Below are positions 15,704-27,123 of a stretch of 64,000 nt of DNA, piece after piece. Source of the stretch: Microbotryum silenes-acaulis (Eukaryota > Basidiomycota > Microbotryomycetes > Microbotryales > Microbotryaceae); assembly GCA_003665825.1 (NCBI GenBank), contig QPFY01000011.1, positions 372,001-436,000 of the forward strand, read 5' to 3'. The notes beneath the pieces are model-generated. The model searched no databases. It saw only the letters and a list, made by a program, of their open reading frames with translations, and had not been told where the DNA came from. Position 1 is the first letter of the stretch, and each line of letters opens with the position of its first letter. The position numbers were made by a program, and so were the translations under genes.

Positions 15704-17667
15704 CACTAGCAGCAATACCTTCTATGTAACTTACGTGAAATTGACTCGGTGAAACACCAGAATGAAGGGCAGGGACATGGCAGGAACGTGGCAGGCGCTG
15801 CTCAATCGGAAGCGCAACGACGGACCATGCTGGTCTCGAGATGGAACTTGATCTTGCGCTCCTCACAAACGTCCCTTACGCGATTCCATCCCAAGTCGTC
15901 AATCTCGGCAAAGCTCGCATCATACACGTGCTCCCCGTATCGACACAGTCCGAGGTGTTTTAGCGAGGGTGAGAACGAGCCGGTTTGCACGAGGGATAGG
16001 GTGTATCTGGCGAATGCGGTGCTGATCCGTGGAGACTCCATCCCAATCACGAACTTGAGTGTTCGCAACTTCCTCGTGTTTTGACTTCCTCAATACCGAC
16101 AGAACGCGTTTATTGGCGGTATCGCGACCTTCCGCTAGCCCTCCAGCGTGGTGTGAACATCGATGGGGAGCCGACCGGAAGGTTGCTTAATCGAGAGAAA
16201 TAGAACTGCTTCCTCGAGAACGAAATAGTGCTCGGCTCGTCGTTGTGGAGTAACCTGGTGTGTCTTTGTAGAGGCGGCGGTAGCATAGTACTGGAGGACC
16301 GTCCTTGCTACCGCACGCCTTGTTCGACCCTTCATCGTCATCGTGGGCCCGCCGAAGGTCGGTTTCCACGTGCTCAGCGCCCGGGGCTTCGTCTGCATGG
16401 AAGATCGACGTCCTTTTCACCGAACACAGATAGCAATTGGATGTAGTATTTGACCCTACCAGCGACTGAAGAAAAGTTTGAGGGTCGTCACTCCTGCCAA
16501 CCGTGCCATACGGTGGACGGTGTGAGCATCAACGGTCGATTCGCGCACCCGGTAAGTGAGGGTACATATGACCCCGCCCATGCGAGTGATGATCTTGCAG
16601 ACCACTCTCAAAGAAGAAAGCAAAGTTGAGACACTTCCCATCAAAGCTAATATTCGCGGGCCCGCGTCCGTGGAGCATACCTTGTTTGAGAGCTTTGAGT
16701 TGATCTTGTGAGGAAAAGCTCTTCGACTTTATCGCGGCCGACTTAGCCGACCCGACTTAACCAAAGAGAGCGCCTGAGCTTCGTCTTTGATGCGAATGAA
16801 AAAACAGAGTAGAGTTTGTGCGACGTCGAACCAGATTTTATGCACCAGAATAAGATGCAGGAACGCCGAAACGCCTCGGAGCCATAGTGCACGTGACAAC
16901 GGGCTGCGCTTCGGCCTACTTGGCGCAAAATGCGATACAGTAACTCGACAGGCAGCTCATCGATGGTGATCGTGGGGAGCGCAATAGAGCGTGTAGTAAG
17001 AAAGAGCCTCAGTAGGGAGGGGCTTGTTGTGGTCGAGCAATGGGCTTGCTGGCTCAGATTGCGGCCGAAGTCATGCTCCCGGCGTCACCGGAAACTCTAG
17101 GAGCTCTGCTGCGCTCGTCATGTGTTCAATGGTCGGTGACTCCTGCAGTCATTACGCAGTGAGCGAATTGGGACCGACGTAGACAAGGACGTACACTGAA
17201 GCCGAAAAACCCACCTGTCTAAGGCGGATTCAGGGACTGGTCTTCCACTATCCGCGAGAGCGAGACGGTCTCTCACTAGATCCCCTATCTCGAATTGCCC
17301 GTGGGCGGGGTGGTCGTCTCGTACTATCACTCGCACACACACCGAAGAAAAAAATCAAAAATCAAAATCGACGAAGTGGATCCGCACATGAACACACTAC
17401 GATGGAGGGTCACCTTGCGCAGGGTTGTCTTTCAAAGGAATCTATAAATTACCGAACGGGAAAACGAAGGAAGGGTGTGGCGCTTTCCGACACGACCCCA
17501 GGAGCAAATCAGAGGGCGACGGTGAACAAGGAAAAACTGCGAGACGCTAGAGTGCTAAAGTACGACGAAATGGTTAGGGGGGAGGGGTGATTGGAGCGGA
17601 ATAACTACGAGACGTAGGGCAATATGACCACAAAAGATGCCTCCACTGATGGGTGCGAGAGTGCATG
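15704..17667. other. Intergenic region between SRP54 and the Crz1-like gene
   Basis: Apart from the short minus-strand coding-like fragment at 15802-16086 (listed separately) I see no gene. Minus-strand open stretches at 16135-16398 and 16456-16644 have no recognisable product. The region could be the remains of a degraded gene. Confidence 0.4.
15802..16086 (-). pseudogene. Orphan C-terminal coding fragment, possibly F-box/LRR-like
   Basis: The minus strand is open for ~94 codons to a stop at 15802, and the product looks like a real protein end: SPSLKHLGLCRYGEHVYD, then a charged helix with EEIDDLGW-like spacing (ASFAEIDDLGWNRVRDVCEE). Repeated short Leu/charged ends of this kind close many basidiomycete F-box-type hypothetical proteins; the link is a weak resemblance. 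In frame, a TGA lies immediately upstream of 16086, preceded by a possible acceptor (TATTGAG). I could not build upstream exons, so this is either the last exon of an unresolved gene or a relic. Confidence 0.3.
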
Positions 17668-20455
17668 CTAGGTTTGTAACCCGACATCTTCAGCAGGCTC
17701 ATCAAATAGCGCGGGCTCATCGAATGGCGCGGTCTCATCGAATGGCGCGGGCTCATCGAATGCGAAGAGGAAGCCTTGCGCCTTGAGTTGCTCCACACAA
17801 GCCTGTCCGACATCGCTTCGGTCTGTCAATATAGCGAGTTGCCGTCAGTTAAGGATTAGGTAGACGCGGACCATCCATGTCGAAGCACGTACGATGTCGT
17901 TGCAAGGCATCGAGGCGAACAAACTCTCTTTTGCAAGGCTCGCAGCTGTAACGTCTGCGTTATCGAAAGGACGAGCGAAACAGGTGATAAATAAAGCAAA
18001 GCAAAGCAGAGGAGACCAGATTCATGAGCAACACACCTGAGATTGAGATGCAGCAACTCGTGGCGCTTGCAATCGTGCGACCTGGCAAAGGCCTTGTCAC
18101 ATCCAGGGTGGTGACACACGAACGGCTTCTCATTCCGATGCGCCCGCTGGTGGCCACGGAGATTGTAGCGTCGCGTGAACGTCTCCCCACAAAGATCGCA
18201 CACGAACTTGGCCTGCACGCCGGGATTGCGTCGCCGCATTGCGGCTTGGATCGTGGCCATCGTCGTCTTGCTTTCGAGAGAAGGTTGGGTGCCCCTTCGA
18301 CGCCCTTCAAGCGAATGCTGGCCTCCACCATCGCTGACCGAGCTCTGGCTGGACCGTCGTTCCTCGGTCCAAGCTGATGGAGACGCGACGGGGGACTGAT
18401 GGAATTGTGGCGCATGCTGGGGCCCCAAAAAGCTGTTGCTGGTCGAGGACGATCCACTCGCGGTCCGTTGCGGTCGGTAGTCTCCGCTCCTTTTGCGTGA
18501 ACTGTCAACGGAGGAAGTCCTCGACCCACGTCCTGACCCGTCTCTCGCCACCGCGATTCTGGCCAGAGTAGCCGCATCGAATGCACTGAAACTACCCCGT
18601 GATCCTTCCGCAGATCCATCCAAGCCATCGCCTTCTTGGCCAGGGGACCCGTCGTGATAACCGGTATGACTTCTCGATCTCCGATGGTTGGCCCCCGTTG
18701 CCCGGGCTTCCGCACGGGCGGTCTGGTCGAGCAACCCAGCTTCTTGGTACCCGGGCGTGCCCACGAAGGGCCTCCTGCCAATGACGCTGTGGCGACTCCG
18801 CTTGTCGAGTGAATGCTGTCGAGCGGGGTCGGGGGTGAAGGCATCGAAGCCGTCGAACACGGGCGTATTCAGATAGTCGTGCATGGCTGGTGGGGCCACC
18901 GAAGTCTGGAACACATCGAGCGGATTCATCGCCATTGGTGGTATTGTCGTGGATTGGGGCCAGAACATTGGTAGCGGGGCCGCGCTCATCGTTGGACCCG
19001 GCACGACGAACTGGCCTTGCCCACCGGAGGCCAAGCTCGGGTAGAAGTATGCGTAGGGTGCAGCCGTAGGTCCAGCCCCAGTTGAAGCGGGAATCGACCC
19101 CAGGATGGGGAATTTCGAGGCCGGAGGGTAGGCGGAGGTCGGTGATATCGCTGGATCGGACTGAGATCGCTTGCGCATCGGTGGGGGTTGGTACGGGGCG
19201 AGAGATGGACGAAAGGACGAGTTGTTGGGCGGCTGGGGCGAATATGACAGGGGTAAAGTCGAGGATCCAGCGGCCGACGAGGACCGGGCGAGGGACTCGG
19301 CTGCTGTGGCACTTTGGTCTGCAGAAGCTGGCTGAGTCGGAGGAAATTGCCGGGTCCCAGGTGCAATAGGCCGTGGGGTAAAGTCGGAAAACGAAGCGTT
19401 CTGTTGACGAAGACACAAAATGAAGCGCAGGATCCAAGTCAGTCCTCAGATGCCCGAACTGGACCGTCCGCTTCAAGTTTCGGGATGAGCTCACCTGATC
19501 TGCCTTGGCGGGCCATTCGTTCATCCCCAACATCCTTTCAAGCTCGAGAGTGGGCTGCCCTTTCTCCTTGGGTCGAGCCGTGTGAGGGGTTGGCTGGGTG
19601 ATGTTGAAGGAAGGACCGTCACTCGGGATCGCCAGTGGTGTCAAGGCCGGAGGAGAGAAGCGATAGTCGGACATCGCGCCCGAGGCCGGGGGCGACTCTG
19701 AGAGCATCCCCGAAGCGAAAAGCACGCCGGGGGAGGCCTTACCCCTGTTGAAACTGCCGGTCCCCGATCGCGGTGCACTCGAAGGCCTTCTCGAGGTCGC
19801 AAGCACGGTCGCTTGCTCACGTAGTCGAGTGAGGTCGGCCAGCTCCGTCTCCGTCTCCTGACGTGTGGGGCCCATCGATGAGGAAGGCCGAGAGCGCGAG
19901 CTTGCACTCCCACGTGCGCTGGCGTTGGCACTCGCATTCGCACTAGTACCTGCACTGCCACCATACTGGAATGGCGACTCGCTCCTCGTGCGGTCTGCGA
20001 TGACGGGGTCGAAGTCGAAGTCAAAGTCCATCTGGGACCCCGAAGCCGGGGCACCGGATGTGGAGCCTGCGACTGAGTCACCTGCTTCACTCGGTGCATA
20101 CGATGAAGCCGCATCGTCATGGTCCGCCGAGCGATCGCGGTACTGAAATCCGGACGATGAGTAGGCCGAAGTCGGGTCGTTCGGGGTGAGGAAGGGGAGC
20201 GGCTGGAAGACGTCCTGGTTGCTCAACTCTTGCTGGTAGTAGTAATCAAACGCCGAAGGTGGGCCACGCCCTTGCATAGCCGAGGTTCCCGGCTCGTTGT
20301 TGTAAGACGAGGGCTCGGAGAAGTGGTCGTGGTTGAACTGAGCCGACGACTCGTAGGATCCGACGAACGATCCGGCATAGGACGGCGTGCCGAACGCGTA
20401 GGCGCTATCGAGCGGGAATGCGGCATCATCGAATGCATTTAGGTCGTACTGCTGC

Positions 20456-20517
<62 letters not shown>

Positions 20518-21039
20518 GTGTTGCTGTTGCTGCTGCTGAAGTTGGTGCTGGTGCTGCTGGTGCTGAAGCTGAAGCTGGAACTGCTGCATCTGCTGCATTT
20601 GCTGCTGCTGGTCATGCTGCTGGAGGCTGTACTGGTGCAGGGGGATCGAGGCCGAGCGCGAGGATGACGGGTCCGGGGAGGACGTGCTGGCGAACGAGAT
20701 TGGCAGAGGCGAGGAGCCGGTCGAGCCGTTGTTCCCGTTGTTCGACGACGACGACGACCCCGCCGCGGTCATGTAGCTGGTCGACGACAGATCTCCGCGG
20801 CGGAGCACGTTGATAATGTCGTCCGAGGTCAAGGTGGCGCCTCCGCTGGTGCGGTCAGGCTGGGCGAGTGACGACAGCGAAGGGAACGAGAGCGTAGGCC
20901 CGACCTGAGGCGCCCCGTGTGCTGCTGATGGGTGAGCGTGCTGCTGCTGCATCGATGACGAGCTACCGGAGAAGGCCGGGTTCGCTTTGTTTATCATCAT
21001 CGTGTGTCGAAGCTGCGACAGCTCATCATCCGGGCCCAT
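17668..21039 (-). CDS. CRZ1: Crz1-like calcineurin-responsive C2H2 zinc-finger transcription factor, 4 exons
   Basis: Exons (minus): 21039-19495, 19400-18037, 17954-17893, 17822-17668; 1041 residues. Crz1 factors are dephosphorylated by calcineurin on calcium signalling, enter the nucleus and activate stress genes. The two canonical fingers are at about residues 914-966 (FVCDLCGETFTRRYNLRGHQ and PFVCHHPGCDKAFARSHDCK), typical of Crz1. A third finger spans the exon 2/3 junction (YSCEPCKREFVRLDALQRH) and lacks a second close His, with a Cys 9 residues after its His. The long N-terminal region has a Gln tract of about 22, Ser/Thr-rich blocks and candidate docking motifs LAIP (469-472) and PSFNIT (476-481). 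The C-terminus ends in four FDE(P/T)A repeats. Start MGPDDELSQLRH chosen because upstream in-frame sequence is the minisatellite. Confidence 0.88.
17693..17764 (-). repeat. 18-bp coding tandem repeat (FDE-P/T-A units) at the Crz1-like C-terminus
   Basis: Four near-identical 18-bp copies (plus-strand core GGCTCATCGAATGGCGC) encode FDEPAP, FDETAP, FDEPAL and FDEPAE, only a few codons before the stop. The first two changes are single-base substitutions, so the repeat is young. Confidence 0.85.
20449..20514 (-). repeat. Trinucleotide tract coding for polyglutamine
   Basis: A (CTG)n run on the plus strand, interrupted by two TTG units, encodes about 22 Gln (CAG with two CAA) in the Crz1-like protein. 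Further imperfect CTG-rich sequence continues to about 20615 and codes for a Gln/His/Leu-rich stretch. Confidence 0.95.
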
Positions 21040-21180
21040 CGTAGCAGTCTGGCCAAAGTCACGGAGGTGGCCCCCACGGATGGCGATCGAGAGAGTGGGG
21101 ACGGGGAACGGCGGCGAGATGAGGAGGCGAGAAACAACTCCCTCGCGCTGACCCGGTCCCGGTAGTCGCCCGCTCGCGCT

Positions 21181-21260
21181 GTCGCCTGCCGTCTCCTGCC
21201 GTCTCCTGCCGTCTCCTGCCGTCTCCTGCCGTCTCCTGCCGTCTCCTGCCGTAGCCTGCC
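21181..21260. repeat. Ten-bp minisatellite upstream of the Crz1-like gene
   Basis: Six perfect head-to-tail copies of GTCTCCTGCC occupy 21191-21250, flanked by one-mismatch copies GTCGCCTGCC (21181) and GTAGCCTGCC (21251). It lies 140-220 bp upstream of the predicted start codon, in the presumed 5' UTR or promoter. Confidence 0.95.
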
Positions 21261-22473
21261 GTCGCCCGTGGCCTGCTGCCTGTGGTGCCAGCCAGCTGGT
21301 GCCAGAGGGTGGCAGACTCAAATTGGGCCTGCGGGCTTGGGTTGGGGTCCCGTCAACGACTAGTAGTAGCCGCGCTGTCGGGCAGGTCAGGGCGCGAGCA
21401 GGCACAATTGTACAGAGCTTTGAACAAAAGTACAGCAGTAGTGTCGCCAGTGCAGTCCGAAAAGCTCGTAGAAGGCGGAAAATGCTGCCCGAGCTCAGGA
21501 GGCAACTTGACCCCTGGCTTGGGCATGAGCGCAAGAGCTGCTAGCTGAGACCCGGCTCGTTGGCTATTAACTTATAATTATAAACAATTTCACCGATTGC
21601 TGTAAGACCGAACTTGGACCGCCTGGCTCCTGGATTAAATATGAAGCTGCCCTAGGCGGGAATGCAGGTACATCCCCCTGCGGTGCGGCATTGCCAAACG
21701 TTGAAAATTCCGCAATCGAACGGCCGAGCCGAGGGTGCCCTTTCCCTCACCGCCCGCTCGGACCCACGAAAGCTGCACTCCGAGTCCTCTTGCGCTCTGC
21801 AGTGGGTTGCACGAGGTGAAATAATGAGGGAGCAGGTATCTGTCTACTTATAATTGAGTACCCGAGAGTTGCTCTAGCGCTCGCCCAAAGTCATCGTGGG
21901 TTGGTTGACATAGCAACTAGGTATTTCGTCAGAGAGAAGGCGGATCCCGTGCACGTTAATCGCTTCCGCGGGCCGGGCGGCCCCACACCCAAATATATGA
22001 GGCTGCTCAAAGCGATGCAGGACGTCAGTCCAGACGGTGCTTTTTCCCTTCGATTGCCGAAGCGGGGCGATGGTAAGTCTCTTTTCCGAAGTAGCGTAAG
22101 TGAAGCTACTGCAGTACCTAGATAGTATGCTAGCTCGTGATTCTCGCACGCATGTTGGGTGAATAAAAAAAACGCGTTACTCCTGGCGACGCCCCGTTCA
22201 GCTCAACTGCCCGATGAGTCGCGACCGATCACCGATCCATCGAAGCGTTTGGGGCAATGATAAGAGACCACAGGCTTCAATGTGTCTGTGGAAGCTCGAT
22301 AAGAACATGCGAACCAAGAATACACGATGTGGCAATTGCGAATGCCAGTAAAACAATGTGGGTCCGGGAATGATGCTACAGCGGCGCGTCACGGACCCTT
22401 GAGGACCGAGCTCGCACACGTGCACGACATATCGTTCAGGAGACGGCAGGCTGACATGCTGAGGCAAGCAGGC
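21261..22473. other. Intergenic region upstream of the Crz1-like gene
   Basis: Promoter of the Crz1-like gene (read to the left) and 3' flank of the coiled-coil gene. Somewhat AT-richer patches, for example TTAACTTATAATTATAAAC near 21568-21586. No gene recognised. Confidence 0.5.
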
Positions 22474-23556
22474 CTAATCTGAATCAGTACAGAACCCGTC
22501 GTCCTTCACGGCCATGCCTGGAACGACGCCGCGTTGCCGGACCACGGGGCCGCCTGGAAGGAGAGAAAGGTTTTCGGTCAGATCCAGACCCACATCACCC
22601 GACTATAAACGCTGCCAAGAACCAGTATCACCGCCTGGGGTCACTAACCAGCTTGTGGGGGCATTCTTCGCTTCTTGGGGGAGTCGCTGAGATCTTTGGA
22701 CCGAGCCAAAGCCGATCGACCTTCTTCATGGAGTTGTTCGATAGTGGCTTTACTCTTGCTCAACTCGCTTCGGACCCGATCCAGCTCCGCTCTCAGCTTT
22801 TCCAGTCGCTCCTTGACACGTGCACATTCCACAGCGTCCTTCGTGACCTAAGTCACACCCAGGCAATTTTTTACGTTAGAGCATTGAGTTTCCAGCGAAG
22901 TCAACTTGTACGGTCGCCTCACCTCGAGTCCAAAAGCGACAAAAGAGAATGGCAGCGGTGGCAGCTCGCAAGGTTCGAGGTCGACGTAGACCGCCAGCGA
23001 AGGAGTGATTTGGATTGTGAGCTGTGGGAAGAGGATTTATCAGATGGAAGAAATGATTTCGAACCGAAGAGTTTGCCACTCGCCTTGATCGTACCGCGTG
23101 AAGAGGGACTGCTCCAGGCAGCCGTGTAGCCGTCGACTTTAAGCTCCCCGTCGACGAAACTCGTACGGATGCGGGAAGGCATATCATGCGCCGAAACTGC
23201 TGATCCATCGATCTAAGGGTTCAACGACCCCATCAGACAATAATTCTGTCACGTCAGTGCCGAGCGGGTTCCCAGTCAAAGCTCAACAGTCCTCGTGTAC
23301 GGACCCGCATGGCCGCCTTGGCCTCCCCAGCTGTGTACACGGCCTCCCACCAGAGGTCCTTGCCTTCCGCAGATCCATCGCCGTCTCGGGTGCCTGCTAC
23401 GACAACCCATTTGACATCCTTGCAAGTTCCCTTTGGACCGCCTCTGTTGCGCAATGTAGAGAGCACGAGAAACCCCGAGCCTTTGCGCTCCGAATAGCAC
23501 GTCTGCTTCAGATTGCTAAGGTCGTCCAAGTTGATCTCGGGTGACGAAGCAGACAT
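22474..23556 (-). CDS. Small coiled-coil protein, possibly XRCC4-superfamily, 5 exons
   Basis: Exons (minus): 23556-23305, 23199-23095, 23021-22923, 22847-22649, 22553-22474; 244 residues with consistent phases. The N-terminal ~150 residues look like a small beta-rich head (GSGFLVLSTLRN, DLWWEAVYTAGEAK, then LTIQITPSLAVYVDLEPCEL in exon 3). Exon 4 is a coiled coil of about 45 residues (ARVKERLEKLRAELDRVRSE) followed by a basic cluster SPKKRRMPP that could be a nuclear signal. The last exon ends GFCTDSD. Head, coiled coil and basic tail is the plan of XRCC4/XLF-type end-joining proteins, but I see no diagnostic motif and SAS-6-like or other coiled-coil proteins are possible. Exon 2 is the weak point: another frame reads a more protein-like string but leaves exon 3 out of phase. 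Confidence 0.5.
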
Positions 23557-24215
23557 GGAGCGTTGGGCTGATGACCTCAAAGATGAAAGGGGTAGACTAT
23601 GCCCAGAGCGGGACGGCCAATCGCCCGTGCTACAGATGTCTGTGTAAGGGGAGCGCTGAGCTCCAGTGGCGCGCGTCGGGGACCGTCGCGTTGCGGTCTC
23701 AGATCTCAGATCTCAGGCACGTGACTCGGGTGTTCAACACGGCGGGGAGGGCTCTCAGAAGTCCCACTAGAGTCGTAGTTCTAGGTAGAGTTCTTTCCGG
23801 AGAGTTCGGCTCGACTACCAAGTTCATTCCCATCGTAGACACATCTTAACGCTGCGAAGTATATTCGAAACGAAGTGCGTACATAGATTTAACTGGTCCG
23901 CCGCCGGCAAGTTCGGCCGCTAGTACCGGACTCCTTCTAAGCCCGAACTAACATATTATCGCACTCCCCTATCCAGGCACCGAATGATCTACCTACATCC
24001 CTTAGGTCCCTAGGTAGATAAAGTTACCAAATCTGCGCCGTTATCTTTGCCACAGGTTCGCCCGTCGCATGGATTGCGACCGAAGTGAGCAAAGCTCACT
24101 GGACGAGCACGTGAGCTAGACGGGCTGTGGCAGGCAGGTACCTACCCAGGTAGACACGATACGTAGATACTGGGTACTAGGTGCCAGTGGACAAATCGGG
24201 ACCCATTTCAGCCGC
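23557..24215. other. Intergenic region with CTACCTAGGTA-like palindromes
   Basis: No gene seen. Several related short palindromic words occur: CCCTAGGTAGATA near 24009, CAGGTACCTACCCAGGTAGA near 24136 and TGGGTACTAGGTGCC near 24170. Similar words cluster again at 34.2-35.6 kb. Confidence 0.6.
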
Positions 24216-24627
24216 TTTTTTTTGTTGTATCAAGCCTGATTAGATTTCACATATTCGGTTATCTACGCAAAATCAATGTTTCTTGAAAAGGGGGGTTGGA
24301 CTTATGTAAAGTCATAGCTACTAGATCCATGCAGCCCCCACACTCCTGAAACCACCAAAAGTGTGATTCCAATCATGTGAGCACCAACCACCCTTCGTAT
24401 TCCACGGTGTTAAAGAATAGGCACAATCGAAAAAGAGAGAGAGGAGAGGGGAGGAAAATCAGGAGAGAAAACTCAGAAACTCCGTACTCATGAAAACGTC
24501 AAGTCATCATCTGGTCCAGAAGCTCGCCGTCTGGCAGACGTCGAAGTCGGAATTTGAGATGCGAGCGGACTTCGCGAGTAAGAAAGTACGGGGTTGGTAG
24601 GGGAATTTGATCCTTGTGCTGATGCCA

Positions 24628-25257
24628 TCAAGCAAGGTAGAGCTTGTTGAAAGCAATCGCAAGAACGACCCGAACGACGATGTAGGTCCGAGAGTCACGA
24701 CTTCCGCCACGCACCCGAGGAAGGCCAAGCATGATCTGAGGAGAGTCAACTTCGCCAGGTTGGAAGTCACCTGCCTGGCCAAGTGCAACCCTCAGCAGCT
24801 GCAAGGTCAGGCGCCAGAACTCACGTGAATGGTCACATTCAAAGTAGAAGTGCATGACGGTGTCTTGTTGGCCGCACTGTGGACACCCATCAGATGCAGT
24901 GTGACCATGGTGATGTTGCAGAACGCATGTCGGCGTCGCCCCGAAGATCAGCTTCCAGTGAACGTCCTTTTCGACCGCTGTTGCCCATTGACTGTTGAGC
25001 CAGGTCCAGAACTGTTGCTTCTGTGACTTTTTGAGATCTGTTGGCCACTTGAGTCGAGAGCTGTTGTCCAGCGAGGGATAGCGGGCCTCATTGATGAAGT
25101 GCCGCAGAGCTTTGATTGTAAAAGGACGGGTCGCGCCAAGGAACGTGTAGGTGCAGGGTCGTAGGAAGTAGCAGTCGCCAATGGCGGTCCGGACGGCGGC
25201 GGGCTGGGGCAATGCAGAGGCTATCGGAGAGCTAGCACTCACATGTTGAGTTGACAC
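24628..25257 (-). pseudogene. zf-RVT (zinc-binding, RT-associated) domain of the LINE element
   Basis: The frame contains CPQCGQQDTVMHFYFECDHS, the Cys-Cys-His-Cys arrangement of the zinc-binding region often found C-terminal to LINE reverse transcriptases. Flanking text (WTWLNSQWATAVEKDVHWKL) fits the family. The link to the RT runs through a third frame between 25374 and 25240, so at least two more frameshifts separate them. Confidence 0.8.
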
Positions 25258-25373
25258 GTGAGGAGTACACTCTGTAGGCTACATGAGCGCGAGCGCGCGC
25301 GGGCTTTCTCTTAGCTTCCTTCTGATTCGAGCGTTCTAACGTATTGAACCACCTCGAATCAGACGCCGAGATT

Positions 25374-27002
25374 CTAGATAACATCGGCCCAAAGCTTTTC
25401 CAATAACGACTCTGGTTGCAGGCCTGGGTTGACGGGGTCCCCTGTCGTCTGAGGCCTCCGGTAAAGATCGATGATTGCCCCAAACTTCTTGAGCCACTTG
25501 CGCGCATCGTCCGACAGGCCTTGTGGGTGTAAGGAAGGCAGAGTAGGTGGGATCACGAGCACCTCGGTCGACCGAAGGAGCTCTGGGAACACATAGGGCA
25601 GCATCAGTCGCGCAACGTTAATGACCTTCGTCCACCGCGCGTGGGCTGCGCGGCGAGGTGAGGCAATCAGTGTTGACCAAATCGATGTTTCTTCCGGATA
25701 TGTGCGCTCCCAGCTGATCCGTGCGAGTGTAGCCCAGATCGGCTCGAAGCCATGGGCAACGCAGTCCCAGAACTGGATCGCCATAGAGCAAACAATGTCC
25801 TCGATGCTCAGCAGGCCCAATCCACCAAGATCGCGACGGAGGAAGACCGCCTCTTTTGTCACGGGTCGGAAGGAGTCGTTGTGCCACACGAAGGAGATGA
25901 GCGCTTGTTCGAAAGCGTCGACGAAAGTGACGGGCGGGATGTCGAACGAGAGCAAGTGGATGACCCTCGAAGTGACATACGAGTTGGCGTACATCGCGCG
26001 AGCCTGTGGGGGAACATGTCGATTCCGAGTCGCCGCTGCCTCCAGTCGAGCGTTTGCTCGGTTGAGTGTCGTGCTCCAGAAGAGTGAGAGATTGCCGTCG
26101 ATGGAAACCGGATAGCCAGCCCAAGTCATGCACTCACCAGCGCGCACAGTAGCGATCCCGCTAGCCCGCTCGTCCTGAGTCCAGCCCAAGCCGAGAGGGA
26201 GAGCAGTCGTCTTGGCCGTGTTCGAGCGTCCGTTTGTAGCCAAGCGCCAATCGACGGCGAGACCAGTCAGGAGATCGAGTGCTGCCGGTGACGAGACGAG
26301 CACGATCGCATCGTCCGCAAAGGCGAGGTGGGTGAGGATTGCAGCCCGGGTGGGAAGAAATACTGCACTGAGATCAAGGGCAAATTTTCTCCTCACTAGG
26401 GCATCGAGGTAGGGCTCAAAGCACACGTTCCAGATGGGACAACTCACGGGATCTCCTTGCCCTTGCCCGCACAGCATGCGCACAGCCTCCGTGAGGTATC
26501 CATTGATGATGTAACGAAGTGACACCGATCTGTAGATAACGTTGAGAAGGCGAAGGAAGCGTTCTGGCGCTCCCATCGCTCGAAAGACGCTCATGATCCA
26601 GTCATGATCAACTAGGTCATATGCGCTTTCCTGATCCAGCGATAGGAGAGCCGAGTCAGCAAGGTCAAGGGAGCGAATTTGTTCAAGGAGCAGGGACAAG
26701 TGACTTCCCGCGTCTGAGGCCTTTCGACCAGGCATGAAACCATGTTGTGAAGGGGGAAGAACGGATGGCAGCACTTTGTTCAGCCTTGCTACGAGGACCT
26801 TGGTCATCAACTTGTACGAGCACTCGCGAAGGGTGATCGGGCGGTAGTACTTGAGGTCCGAGTAGTCAGCGTCAGGCTTTGACTTTTTGAGGAGGCGGAC
26901 AATTCCTTTGGTCATCGATTCAGGCAGAGCACCTTTCGTCCACGCCTCATTGCAAGTCGAGGCCAGTAGATCCGCAAAGACGGTTGGGGAGGACTGATAC
27001 AT
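25374..27002 (-). pseudogene. Reverse transcriptase domain of the LINE element
   Basis: Conserved RT blocks appear in order: YRPITLRECSYKLMTKVL, LSLDQESAYDLVDHDWIM, GQGQGDPVSCPIWNV and the catalytic LAFADDAIVL. The preceding block (KGRSPGASG) lies in a different frame that ends near 27,010, so a one-base frameshift interrupts the domain entry. A stop follows WADVI at 25374. Catalytic residues are kept although the frame is broken, so the decay is recent or the copy belongs to a once-active family. Confidence 0.9.
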
Positions 27003-27123
27003 CTCGACGGTAGCCCGCTCGCTCCTGGACTTCGGCCCTTGTCAGTCTTGGCAATTGCGGCTGCAAACTCGTCGGCAGTGAAAGGTTCCTCGAGCAGCTT
27101 GGCGTGTCGCGCAGTCATCGGCC

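Noticed and set aside
20418..20813. Plus-strand Ala/Gly-rich frame antisense to the Crz1-like gene
   Set aside because: It is the reverse reading of the CTG/CAG tract and flanking repeats; composition is entirely explained by the polyQ region on the other strand.
21181..21260. CRISPR-like array
   Set aside because: Units are 10 bp and contiguous with no spacers, in a eukaryotic genome; it is a minisatellite.
22919..23182. Alternative frame of coiled-coil gene exon 2 (RTSFVDGELKVDGYTAAW)
   Set aside because: It reads well, but every donor in that frame leaves one base over while exon 3 needs phase 0; the chosen frame has matching phases at both ends.
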